Of a stretch of DNA of 64,000 bases, positions 24,270 through 35,850 are shown in pieces. Under the pieces are notes generated by a model. It searched no databases, was not told the origin of the DNA, and saw nothing but the letters and a program-made list of their open reading frames with translations. A program made the translations under genes and the position numbers. How positions within the stretch are numbered: position 1 is the stretch's first letter; every line of letters begins with the position of its first letter. The stretch is from Gossypium raimondii. Lineage: Eukaryota; Streptophyta; Magnoliopsida; Malvales; Malvaceae. The stretch covers positions 13,578,001-13,642,000 of the forward strand of contig NC_068569.1 of NCBI RefSeq assembly GCF_025698545.1, given 5' to 3'.

Positions 24270-25195
24270 AAAAATTTTGTTAAAACTAACATAACATACA
24301 TAATTTAATTCAAAGTTACTGACTATTTGTTTTAAAGTTAAAATTCACATAACATACATAAATTAAAGTTACAATTTCTTAACTTATATAATATTAAGAT
24401 AACTTATATAATATTACATAACTTATATAATGTTAAGATAAAAATCGAATTACATAACTTACACAATATTAAGGTAAAATTTCTAATTACATAACTTATA
24501 CAATATTAAGATAAAATTTTGAATTACATAACTTATATAATATTAATATTACTTTTATAATATTAAGATCAAATTTCAATTACATAACTTATACAATAAT
24601 AAGGTAAAATTTCTAATTACATAACTTATACAATATTAAGATAAAATTCAATTACATAACTTATATAATATTAAGATTACTTTTATAATATTAAGATCAA
24701 ATTTGAATTACATAACTTATATAATATTACATAACTTACACAATATTAAGATAAAATTTGAATTACATAAGTTATATAATATTAAGATTACTTTTATAAT
24801 ATTAAGATCAAATTTGAATTACATAACTTATATAATTTTCCGTAACTTATATAATATTAAGATAAAATTTGAATTACATAACTTATATAATATTACATAA
24901 CTTATACAATATTAAGGTAAGATTTGAATTACATAACTCATACAATATTAAGATTACTTATATAATATTAAGATAAAATTTCTAATTACATAACTTACAT
25001 AAATTACATAACTTATACAATATTAAGGTAAGATTTCAAATTACATAACTCATACAATATTAAGATTACTTATATAATATTAAGATAAAATTTCTAATTA
25101 CATAACTTACATAAATTACATAACTTATACAATATTAATGTAAGATTTGAATTACATAACTCATACAATATTAAGGTAAGATTTCAAATTACATG
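24270..25195. repeat. AT-rich minisatellite in the inner CACTA element
   Basis: Tandem variants of TTACATAACTTATACAATAT followed by TAAGATAAAATTTGAA, about 36-60 bp per unit, repeated well over ten times with insertions of ATTACTTTTATAATATTAAG. The ORF through it (24703-24900) is repeat translation only. Confidence 0.8.
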
Positions 25196-25379
25196 ACTCT
25201 GAAGTTGGTGAAATAATGGTACGTTTACTTAATACGATTTGACTTGTTTTAGTTATTTATAGTGTTTATTTTCTAATGGTTTAATTCATTGCTTCTAATG
25301 CGACTATTGTTATGTTGCATATGTTTTTTAATATATATTATGCTTCCTAACTATGTGATTTATTTATTAGGAAAACTAA

Positions 25380-25818
25380 AAGATAAAAAGTGAGTCTGAA
25401 GCGATTGCTTCTAGTGATAGTTCTGTTCATCTTGAAGACATTGATAACCGGATTATTATCAAGTTTTGGGTCCTGAAAGGTATGGTCGGGTTCGATTTCA
25501 AGGATCTTTTGTTAGCCCAACCCAATATTTTGGATCCATTTCGCACCAATACATGGCTTGAGGGAGTCGCTCAAGTCAAGTTCGAGGTTAAAAGACCAGA
25601 TGGCTCAGATGCAAGCGACCACAGTTGAGGTTCAAAGGAAATATGAAGAACTCCAGCTACAACTTAAAGCAGAGGCGGCAACGAGGGAAGCAACGGCTGC
25701 AGCGAGGGAAGCAGAGGCTGCAGCGAGAGAAGCAGAGCAGAGCAAAAAGTACGACGAACTCCAGCAGCAGCTTCAGATTATGATGAAGATGTTTCAGTCG
25801 CAACTTCCGCCGTCATAG
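25380..25818 (+). pseudogene. decayed C-terminus of an En/Spm (Ptta) type transposon protein
   Basis: Three pieces in different frames resemble the C-terminal part of plant Ptta/En/Spm transposon proteins. First is SVHLEDIDNRII (about 25420-25458). Then comes VLGPERYGRVRFQGSF with PTQYFGSISHQYMA to a TGA (about 25460-25561). Last is a coiled-coil tail, LKDQMAQMQATTVEVQRKYE to MMKMFQSQLPPS, ending with TAG at 25816-25818. The tail is rich in Glu/Ala/Gln heptads (AAAREAEAAAREAEQ). At least two frameshifts separate the pieces, and no ATG start is evident for the last frame, so no functional protein is expected. Confidence 0.6.
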
Positions 25819-26034
25819 TGTATTACATAAATATTTTTATCATTTTAACATTTAACATTTTTGCAAAAATAATATGAATTCACTTTTATTTATTGATATT
25901 AATATTATTTTTATTCGTTTAATTTGGAATATTATATAAATTTATTGCTTTTGGCTAGTTTAGATCTGTTTGCTTTTGATTTGTTGCTACAAGAGGGCTG
26001 AAAAATGAAAAATTTAATGTAAAAAAAATCCTAA

Positions 26035-26860
26035 AAATAGTGGCGTTTTTGTGAAAAAGCGCCACTAAAGACCATGTTCTTTAGCGGCGCTTACAAACAA
26101 AAACGCCGCTAAAGACCATGCTCTTTAGCGGCGTTTTTATTATAAGCGCCGCTAAAGAACATCGTCTTTAGCGGCCTTTTTTTCTAAGCGCTGCTAAAGA
26201 ACATGGTCTTTAGCGGCGTTTTTTTTCTAAGCGCCGCTAAAGAACATGGTCTTTAGCGGCGTTTTTGTTTGTAAACGCCGCAAACATTTGCGTCGTTTTC
26301 GTTAGCGGTCTTTTTTGCGGCGCTTCCAAAAGCGCCGCAAATACCTTTAGTGGCGTTAAAAAGCGCCGCTAAAGGCCTAAAAAAGCGCCGCTAAAGACCT
26401 GTTTTGGTGTAGTGTTAGCAGTGTTTTTAGTGGCGTTTGGACAAAAAACGCCGCTAAAAATCAAGCATTAGCGGCGCTTTAAATAAAACGCCGTTAAAGA
26501 CCGAGCATTAGCGGCACTTTCAGGAAAATGCCGCCAAAAATGAGCATTAGCGGCGTTTTTTCGAAAAACGCCGCTAAAAACCTAAGCCCAACGGCATCAT
26601 TTTCGACCTTTCGGGGCTTTTAGCGGCGTTTTTGAAAAAGCGCCGCTAATGCTCGGAGCTTTAGCGGCGTTTTTGAGAAAGCGCAGCTAATGCTCAGGCT
26701 TTTAGCGGCGTTTTTGAAAAAGCGTCGCTAATGCTCAGGCTTTTAGCAGCGTTTTTGAAAAGCGCCGCTAATGCCCGGGGCTTTAGCGGCGTTTTCCAAG
26801 AAGCGCCGCTAATGCTTAGGGCTTTAGCGGCGTTTTTGAAAAAGCACCGCAAAAACATTT
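26035..26860. repeat. TTAGCGGCG subterminal repeat blocks at the inner-right and outer-left ends
   Basis: 26035-26400 belongs to the inner element and 26415-26860 to the outer element, with dense inverted TTTAGCGGCGTTTTT / AAAAGCGCCGCTAA units and single-base variants (for example GCAGCG, GCGTCG). Confidence 0.8.
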
Positions 26861-26879
26861 TATCTGTCTATTTACTATT

Positions 26880-27832
26880 TATTTTGTTTATTTATATTAA
26901 TTAAAATTCAATTTATTTTTAACAGAATATTTTTTAAAAATGGTTAAATTTGAAATAATGACACGTAGAAATAATTTCAAATAAAAACATAGAAAATATT
27001 TGTTAAAATGGAAAAATTAAAATACTATTATTTAAAATAATTTAAATATTTTTAGGGTACATGACTGATTGATTTTTAATTTATATATTAAATAATTTCA
27101 TATATAATTGTAAAAGATACGATAGTATTAATTTTAAAATATTTAATTAATTATCATTATAGTTTAGGGTTTAATATATATGGTTTAGGGTATATGGTTA
27201 ATTTAGGATTTAAGGTCGGTTTAGGATTTACAATTTTAAGGTTTATAGATTATGGAATTAGGGATTCTGGTTTAAGGGTTGTGATTTAGGGGTTAAGAGT
27301 TAGGGGTTAGGGATTTGGGTTAGGGTTTAGGGTTTAGATTAATTAGTGTTTTTAAATTTATATATTAAATAAGGTTTAGGGGTTAGTAGTTATGGGTTAG
27401 AGGTTAGGGGTTAGAGGTTAAGAGTTAGTGATTTAAGGTTTAGAGATTCAAGGTCGGGTTAGGGTTTAAGGTTTAGATTAATTAGTATTTTTTAATTTAT
27501 ATATTAGTTAAGTTTTTATATAATTGTAAAAGAGGGGTTAGGGGTTAGGGGTTTAGGGTTTATGTTTTATGATTTATGATTTAGGAGATAGGAGTTTAGG
27601 AGATAGTTTAAATTATTTAAGAGATAATAGATCAATTTTATATATATTAAATGGTTTAGGATTTAAGGTTTACTTTAGATTTATTAAATGATGAAAATTT
27701 ATACAATTAATTAATGTTTTATATTTAAAATATTTATCTAAATTTAGATTAAATGGTTTAAACCATTTGATATATTTAAATATTAGATTTAAAAATTGAT
27801 AAATAAATATATTGAGTTTTATTTGATATATT
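26880..27832. other. AT-rich and TTTAGGG-like interior of the outer CACTA
   Basis: No coding sequence. Degenerate telomere-like words (GGGTTTAGGG, GGGGTTAG) are concentrated between 27170 and 27620. Confidence 0.5.
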
Positions 27833-27871
27833 TAAAAAGCGCCGCTAAAGCTTTGTTTTGGTGTAGTGTTT

Positions 27872-29080
27872 AGTGATTATATAACTAAAACTTTACACAT
27901 AATTATATATAATTTGATAAACCCTAAATTAATTGTCAAAAAGAAGAAGATAAATCCTAGGCTGCAATGATAATTCGCTAACTAGAAATGCTTCTTATTA
28001 TGTCGCTTGTCACTCAAGTCTACATCTAATTTTAAAGATATATAGTTAGGTAAATCCTAAAAAGTACACAAAATTTTATTTAGTATATGCAATGGAATGG
28101 TCTCAAAATCTTTAATGATCTAAAATCGAAAAAGAAAATTAAAATGGTATAATAAATTAATGGTGAAGGCCATGGAGACATATACATTCTCCAGTCTCAT
28201 CTCTTCTGCCACGACTCATGGGTGATGAGGATTGATCATGAATCCATGACAACACAAAAATAATATAAAATCTGTATCTAATGATTTTGTCTTTTATATT
28301 CGGATATATGTATATATATTTAAGCCCCACATCACTGGCTTAGGCCTTGGACAATATGATGCTGCTGTCTGCATGGGGTGAAAGGCGTGCATGCATGCAC
28401 TCGTATCCTCACATGCATTAAATCTCTCTCCTCCGTTTAAAGCCTACTCACCCTTCAACGATTAATATATATTTCAACCAATGATTATTACTAACACTGA
28501 AAAATCAAACAATTCTTTAAAAAACGCTTAATTATTAATAATTAATCATAATTTGGTAAAACTAATAGAGGCACAATATACCGAAGTCCACAAGAAAGAA
28601 AAGAAAAAAAAAGGAAAAGGCAAAAAGTATGATGGTCTCCGGTCTCCCAATGAATGGAAATGAGGTTGTGTTAGCTTCTTTTTTTCTTTTCTTTTTTCTG
28701 AAGGCTTTCTCTTCAATCAATGACAGTATTCAGAGAATCGGTTGGGTTAAAAGAAGAAGACAGTCGCTAGCAAAGTAAAGAAAGAACAAAATAAAAAGAG
28801 AGGGAGCGTAAACAGAAGGTACATTCTATAGGGACAAACTAAGGTGCCCTCCTTTCCATTATACATTCTTTTTCATCCTTTTGCCATTATTTGTATCACA
28901 AAAGAACTAGTTTACCAATTTAAATCCATAATTACTTACAAGGATTTTCACTTATCATATCCATTTAGCCTAAAATTAATTGTTAATTGATGTAAAGGTC
29001 TAATTTAAATATTGTTAGATATCAGTGATCACCAACCCGAGTTCCAAATAGGATCTGGGTCATCTACCCGTGACCTGAAC
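27872..29080. other. spacer between the CACTA nest and element C
   Basis: No gene seen. CGTGCATGCATGCACTCG at about 28387-28404 is a palindromic RY-type sequence. A purine-rich stretch lies near 28590-28620. Confidence 0.4.
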
Positions 29081-29085
29081 AGGTC

Positions 29086-31547
29086 TGTAACAGTCCAATT
29101 TTTAATGGTATCGGAAACAGTGATTTGGGATCACTAAATCCGACAAGTAAGCTTGAAAATTTAATAAATTAATAATTATGGGTCAAGTGTGAATTTAGAA
29201 GAATTTTTGAATTAGTGAATTCTGTGATTTAGTAAATTTTGTGATTTAAAAAGAATTTAATTGGTAAATTGGGTCTAAAAAAAGGTATCGAGACCTCGAA
29301 TTCATAAGTCGAGCCATAAATATTTTTATAAATATTTATGGAGTGTCATTGAGTTAGTATAAAAGTTTCGTTAGAAAATTTTAATGTTTGGATAGTCAAT
29401 TAATTAAAAAGAACTAAATTGAAAATAGTGTAAAATTTGTTAAATTGTGATTAAATAGTTTAAGTGACTAATAAGGAGGGATTTAAAAGGCAATTAGGCC
29501 TAAAGTATATGGGTCGGACGGTTTGGGCAAGAAAATCAGCAAGACAATAAGGAGAAATAAGGGCAAAAGTAGAAATTTTACAAATTAAACATATAAAATA
29601 AAGACAAAATTGAAAAATCTAGAGATATCATCATTTTTCTTCAGCCAAAACGCCATAGGAGAGAGTTTTCAAGCTGGTTTTTCATATTTTTCATCATATC
29701 GGGAATCTGAAGATAAATGTGGAAAAGAGAAAGTATCAAAATAGTCTCTGAACTTTTACAAATCCTACAAATTGGCCCAGGTAAGTTCATACGGCTGAAT
29801 TTTTATGATTAATTGTTAAGGTGGGAATGATATATTGTATCAATTCGTATATTGTTGTTGAATTATGATTATGGTAAAAATGAGAAAAAAAGAAGAAGAG
29901 ATTGTTAGTTTAAATTAAGGGATATGCAGGATTGAGTACATACGTTCTATAATTAGTGATGAATTGACGAATAAGCCCATGGTGAATCCATGGAAAATTG
30001 TGAACAGTAGGTATGGTGTTTCAGTGAAGAAAGCCATACTGAGTTGTGAAAAGTAGGTATGGTGTTTCAGTGAAGAAAACCATATTGAGTTGTGAAAAGT
30101 AGGTATGGTATTTCAGTGAAGGAAACCATACTGAGTTATAGCATTGTAAAATATTCAAGCAAATCGTGGCACCGGGCAAACGATGTACTCAAATCCGTAA
30201 GATTATCCTTAATTTGACAAGTATTTGTAAGTGCAATTGAAGCTAAATGTTGGAATATAAGTTGATATTTGAATTGAGCTCAATTGAGTAAATTCATTGT
30301 TTGAGATTGTGGTTGGCAGGGAATGTTGTATTATACTTTGAAATTTCATGAATGCTATGGTATGTTATTTTATATGAATGTTATTAAACTGAGATAATTG
30401 TGAAAATATAAATGTTTGAATAAAAGTTATAATTTAGTGGAACATTGGATTAAGTATTTTCGTTCAGTGACTCATACGTATTGGCGGAAAAGACCATGGC
30501 TGGGCTATGGCTTCGGTGTGTGATATGTGATTATGTGCAAGACCATAGTTGTACTATGGCATTTTAAAAAACGAAGTACTCAATTCTGTAACCGTTTCCT
30601 AAATTGATTAAGAAAAGGAAGAATTAGTGAAATTATATATTGTATAATTGTTATAAGATGTTCGGTAAGAATTATTTTCTATGCCTATGAACTTACTAAG
30701 CTTACATAAGCTTACTCCTGTGTGATTAATGTTCTTTGTAGATTGATGTGAAATCCGTGGATCGGATCAACACATCAAGGCACACTATCCAGATTGGTGG
30801 AAATTGAATTAGAAGCTGAGTGAGATATGAAATTAAAGCTGAATGAGTCTATTTTCACATGAAAGAAATAGAGTAAGCAAAAGAGTTGTATATTTTTAGA
30901 TATTTGAATTTTAGTGAGACAGGGTCAGAATAGTTTTTGAAGTCCTCTGTTCTGAATTTAGAAAATCATTAAAATTGTATAGAAATAATTGAAAGTTATA
31001 ACTTGTATTTCTAGATTCCTTAGTGAGTCTATTTTCAATAGAAACAAATGAGAATGTTATCCAAATTCTGTACAATGAGATAATTAATTTTTAGTGAAGA
31101 GGGGTCAGAGCTGTCAAACAATGAAACAGGGGAGAATTTAAAGAATAAAATGTACTAATTGGCTAAACCAAAAATTCTAAAAATTTTATGGTAAGAAGAT
31201 ATATGAGTCTAGTTTCAGGGAAAATTTACAGATCTAAATTTCGAGTTTTGTAACTTGAGTTATAATTAAATTAGTGATTGTTGCGCAGGTGGACAGTTTT
31301 ATTATGAATAGTGAAATGAATTGTTTTGATTTGTTTTAGTATTCGAAAAATTATTAATGTTCCCGGTTTGGACCCGAACTGTTTCTATTGCATGATTTAG
31401 GGTCTTGAGATTCTTTTTTAGGGACATATTGAATGAACGTGAGTGAATTAATTTTAAAAGAAAATTTTTATGCTCTAAACTAGTAAGTTAAGTTAGGTAA
31501 TGCCTCGTGCTCGACTCCGGCAACGGTCTCGGATAAGGGGTGTTACA
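29086..31547 (+). mobile_element. LTR-like element C (probable solo LTR), 2462 bp
   Basis: Starts TGTAACAGTCCAATTTTTAA and ends GATAAGGGGTGTTACA, with a perfect 5-bp duplication AGGTC at 29081-29085 and 31548-31552. No ORF of size, no polypurine tract/primer site pair, and no internal direct LTR. It is the cleanest copy of the family and contains a triple 46-bp repeat at 30000-30137. Compared with element A it seems deleted near 30795, between CCAGAT and TGGTGGAAATTG. TG...CA ends and a 5-bp duplication fit a solo LTR left after unequal recombination. Confidence 0.75.
30000..30137 (+). repeat. three tandem 46-bp units inside element C
   Basis: Units at 30000-30045, 30046-30091 and 30092-30137, each beginning GTGAA(A/C)AGTAGGTATGGT and ending CCATA(C/T)TGAGTT. 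Confidence 0.85.
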
Positions 31548-31552
31548 AGGTC

Positions 31553-34500
31553 CCACCAGATGATCGAGTAAGGACAGCGAGGGGTGTTCGCGGACCCAAC
31601 TTGTACGGCAAGCTCGCGGATTTAGCTCGCACGAATTAAGGGAAGGTCGCGGTCTCAACTTGCATGCATCCAAGGAACTCACAAAAGGGGAACCATACTC
31701 CGTAGGCAACCCATAAGGAATCACATGCCTAATAAGTCTGAAGCCATGGAATGTTAGTACTAGGAACAGAAAAGACTGCGTGCTTCACAGACAAACACAG
31801 AGTGAAACACGTTTCCAGTAGGCCTGAAGCCCGCACGGAATATCAGTGCCAGGAACGGCGGAGTCAAGACAAAACAGTAAGGTCCTATCTTGAGTTGTTA
31901 TAAATACTCAAATTTTCCCATTAATAAGATACGAGACAAAATGACTCGACAAATATGAAAAGAAATGATATGTAAACAAAATTTAAAAATAAAAACGAAC
32001 AACAACAGTAAAATTAAATTATTACAAGGAAAGCTCCTACAACAGGTGAATTATTATTACACGAATGATTAGTGAGCTCATAATGTGAGGTATGATGAAT
32101 GTTTATTAGCCTTACTGCATTCAGATAGTGAAACGGTGGCGTAATGCTGACGAAGTTGATATGTCAGTATGGATCATCTTATAATGAGTCGTACGAGGTA
32201 AAGTGTAGGTTGAAATGGTTTGACTATGAAGTGCAATCATTGTTTGATGACTGGAAAAGGTAAAGAAAGGCTGAAGGGCTCTGCTCTGCCTTGAAAGGGG
32301 CACTCAGGTTTGGTTCAACTTTGAAATTGGAATGTGAAAGATTGAAACATCCTAGTGGTATCTCTAAATTTCTACAATGATTTGGTCTTTCTATTCATCA
32401 CATGACGCCTTATATCTTTTACCGTAAATAATCAGTGATTAATAAAATAAGACGTAATTTTTGAAATATATTTAAAATCTAGGGTGTGATTTAAAATTAT
32501 ATGTGATCATTTTTTATCAGATTGGAAAGGTGAAAGGAAATTATGAGTAATATCTAATCATATATATGCATGTAGCTACATTCACATATACAGACAGACC
32601 AAGGGAAGTATAGGTGACAAAATGCCTTTTCCTTTTTGGTCGGGTACGAGAGAATTAGAAGCTTCATTAAAGTTAAGTGAGGGATATTTTTATATAAATT
32701 CCATAATCGGCAAATCTTTTTTCTCTAACACACTGTGAGGATATGATTGTTTGGGTTGTAGGTATGGTTTCTTTTGCTTTCACACTAGCAAGTCTACACA
32801 AATAATTTGCCCCCAAAAATAAATGTTTAATAAATAAATGTATTTGGATATTGAAAAAGGATTGTATTCCTTTTTTCAATAATGTAACGTTACATTAATA
32901 ATTTTATCTTGAATTTTAAGATTTTTATTTGATTTTGATTTTTTTCAAGACGAAAATGTTGATATAACATTAAACTATTAAAAAAGAGATACAGAGTCAC
33001 GTCATTGTTTCATACTATCTTTTCCCTTCGAATATTAGTATGTGAGAAAGTGAAAGATGTGGTGGCCTTTTTTCACTTTCTCCATCCTAAGGCTATGGCA
33101 ATGCATATTAGATAACCACAAACTAAAAGTAAAGGGACTTGCCTACATTTGCTACAAAAGTTTAGGGGTCAATGGATCATCAAGGATGATCAACAGTTGT
33201 CTAAAGAAGACCGCAGTGCTAGAAAAAATGAAAATGGAGAAAAAGAAAAGAGAAAAAGATACAAATGAGAGCACAAAAAGAAAAAGAAGATAATCAATCA
33301 CTGATATTATAAGGGGTAAGGGGAATTCACATATTAGAGTTTAATAGTCTCTCTCTTTTTTTCTTTTTTCCTTTTTCCTTTTGGTTTTATGTTCAAGTTT
33401 TAATGGCTTCTTTCTGATGCAATTGCACCAATTTCAAGAGTAAAAAGAATTTCATTGAAACTCAGCACCAGTTTGGTGCATTTGCAGCAAACCAGTTTAT
33501 AAAAGTAAATAGGGAAGGAAGAGAAGGTTAAGGAGATGGAATGATATAATTTTGTTTATTTGTTTGGATAGTTTAAATTAATAAAGAAAAGTAAAGTTTA
33601 GTATCTTTTGTTTGGTTAAACTGTAAAAATTAAAGAAAATGATTGTTTATAATATTTTTTTCAATTAAATATATTTTATAAAACAATTTAGATAAATAAA
33701 ATTGTATTTCGCATATTAAAATAAGGAACAAAATTTAGTACACTACGATCTGTTATTGTTGGATTTGAATCCAAATATATATTTTACTGCTATACAATAA
33801 CTAACCTCACCAATATCACCATAACCATTCTAACTTATCTAGAAAGCGACTAAATCTAGGGTGTTGGAAGCAAGCAATCAATGATAACTAAATTAATTTG
33901 GGAGAAATTAAATTTTAATAAAGTGAATGAAAAATACAAAAAAAAAGAGAGAGAGAGAGAGAGTTATGCATGCATACATGTAACATAAGGACATGGAACT
34001 CAAAGCTGTCAAGCCTGCAATGAAAAGGAAAGATTATTAAAAATACCTATTTGTATGTTATGAAAAATTTAAGAAGGGTTAACACATTATATCAAAAACA
34101 CTGTGGGATGGAGAGAAGAATGTGGTTCCTGTGTCGCACGTACGTACTAGCTATGCCATATTCGTTTCTTTCAAAAGAATTGGCCATTGGCTTATCTACA
34201 AATTTAATACCAAGGGCCAGAGGAAGGTACCTTAATCCTCAATATACGTGTTTGTGGTGTGTATATTCGAAATGTGATCACAGGATTGGGCATGAATTTA
34301 TACATCACACAATTCTGAAACTATTTTTCCCACAATCTGAGGCTGTGTTGCAGTGGTGGGGTTCGTCTCACTAACATTTTACCGAGTTCTTGATAAGGGG
34401 ATTCAAATCATACCATTTATTTACTGTTGTGATATTTGGGTTTTAACATTCCGACCACCCTGTAATCTCACATTATGGCTATTCGTAATATAAAGTGTGA

Positions 34501-35379
34501 TCTCATTACAACCCATTCCTTTGATAATATTAGATTAGAATTTAAAGGCGTAATATTAAATTTTGGACTCTTTTACTTTTATTTTATTATTCTAATCAAT
34601 TTAGGTTTTTTAAAATAAAGTTTAAGACTAGTTAAAATAAGTAATTTTTTTCTTAACAGCTAGTAGATATCATACATTACTAGCCATTATATTTTTTTGA
34701 TAATTTTTATTAATATATTAATTATGGTTATAACTATATTTATGATTCATATTATAATCACTTTTTATGAATTATTATAATTATGATTTAGAAACTTATT
34801 AATATATCAATTGTAATAAAATAATAAGAATGTAATAATTTATCATAGTTTTATGGAAATTAAAACTAACAAATATTAAAGGAATTAAACTTAAAAAACA
34901 AATTCTATAACAAAAATAATTGAATAAAATGTACTTTTAAATAATCTTATATTCTGTCAACCCATAATATCACGTTCCAGTCAAATGAATCAAACTAACC
35001 TCAAATTCTACCCATAATTTTACATGAATTAATGATTATGTGATAATCTCTATCAGACGGGTAAGTGAGTGTACCTATAAAAACACATGAATCACATTTA
35101 CGGTAAAACTTTGTTGCTTTTTTTCAGCTGGTTTAACTGTTTTTCTTTTTCTTTTTTAATTGAAGGAATCGTCCAATAGCATCAAATGAGTAATCTTGGT
35201 TGAAACAGCGGCCAAAGCCATTAACGGCTGTGGCTTTGCTGTTGCTCATGTGAATAACCGTCCCCACCCTTATTATTATTCCATAAATTAAATAGGGTCA
35301 GTCAGATATGAGCAATCAAACTATAATAGCTTGTGTGGATTTATTGCTTTTATCATTTTTTTTAGTAAGCAGAAAATAA
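31553..35379. other. spacer without a recognised gene
   Basis: 31553-31900 is GC-richer and may be part of an older repeat into which element C inserted. The ORFs at 31488-31724, 32121-32303, 33057-33293 and 34051-34374 show no family motifs. A (GA)n microsatellite lies at about 33945-33964. Confidence 0.45.
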
Positions 35380-35384
35380 CTATG

Positions 35385-35850
35385 TCAAATTATTAAGAGT
35401 AACAGAACCACTCGCTCTATTCGAAAATAAGACTGCTAAGAGCTCCTTAAGAGCCTCAGTACACCTTCTTTCCTGTTGAATCCTTTCTGGGGACATACCT
35501 TAACAACCAATGGCCTTCATTTTATAAAATTTGTTGAATCCTTCTAACCAAGGCAGAGTTTGAATCAGTCGAGTGTCCATCTTCAGTCTTCAATGGCTTT
35601 GACGACCTCTAAACTATCAGTTTGAACCAACACTCTATCATACCCTCGTCCTTGTAGGAAAATCGGACCATCTAGAATGTCCCAAAGCTCAGCATCAAAA
35701 ACTTATCACTCCCCTAGATAATGATTGTATCCAAAAATCCAAACCCCATCTTGATCCCGGAGAATTACCCCGACAAATGCAAACCCTGACTTACCCTTAA
35801 CTACTCCATTAGTATTTAAATAAAGCCAATTACCAAATAAATGATGTCTA
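35385..35850 (-). pseudogene. decayed RNase H-like (RVT_3) fragment
   Basis: Read on the minus strand, the sequence gives NWLYLNTNGVVKGKSGFAF, GVILRDQDGVWIFGYNHYLG, then two stops and VFDAELWDILDG, followed by GYDRVLVQTDSLEVVKAIED and another stop. The order matches an RNase H fold of the RVT_3 type (the first Asp has become Asn in LNTNG). Several stops show it is dead. It is most likely the 3' part of a non-LTR retrotransposon or a retro-derived gene. Confidence 0.7.

Larger units (their letters stand above)
19689..26414. mobile_element. inner CACTA transposon inserted in the outer one, 6.7 kb
   Basis: Left end CACTACACCAAAACAGGTCT and right end AGACCTGTTTTGGTGTAGTG are perfect inverted repeats. 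TTA flanks both (19686-19688 and 26415-26417). A further copy of the left terminus sits just outside at 19666, also after TTA. Both ends carry arrays of TTAGCGGCG/CGCCGCTAA repeats (about 19706-20050 and 26035-26400). The interior has a 229-bp tandem repeat, an exon-like GC-rich leader, an AT-rich minisatellite and a decayed transposase-region ORF. Confidence 0.85.
19643..27868. mobile_element. outer CACTA (En/Spm) transposon, 8.2 kb, with a nested CACTA
   Basis: Left terminus CACTACACCAAAACAAGC at 19643 and right terminus TTGTTTTGGTGTAGTG ending at 27868 are inverted. TTT flanks both sides (19640-19642 and 27869-27871), the 3-bp duplication of CACTA elements. Only the first 23 bp of the left end precede the nested element. 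The outer sequence resumes at 26415 with GCAGTGTTTTTAGTGGCG and a block of palindromic TTAGCGGCGTTTTTG...AAAAGCGCCGCTAA repeats to about 26860, then AT-rich DNA. No transposase is seen in its own sequence, so it is non-autonomous. Confidence 0.85.

Noticed and set aside
24703..24900. ORF of repeated NYITYI-like peptides
   Set aside because: It is translation of the AT-rich minisatellite.
34051..34374. 107-residue plus-strand ORF
   Set aside because: No recognisable domain, no codon or splice support, no similarity I can name.
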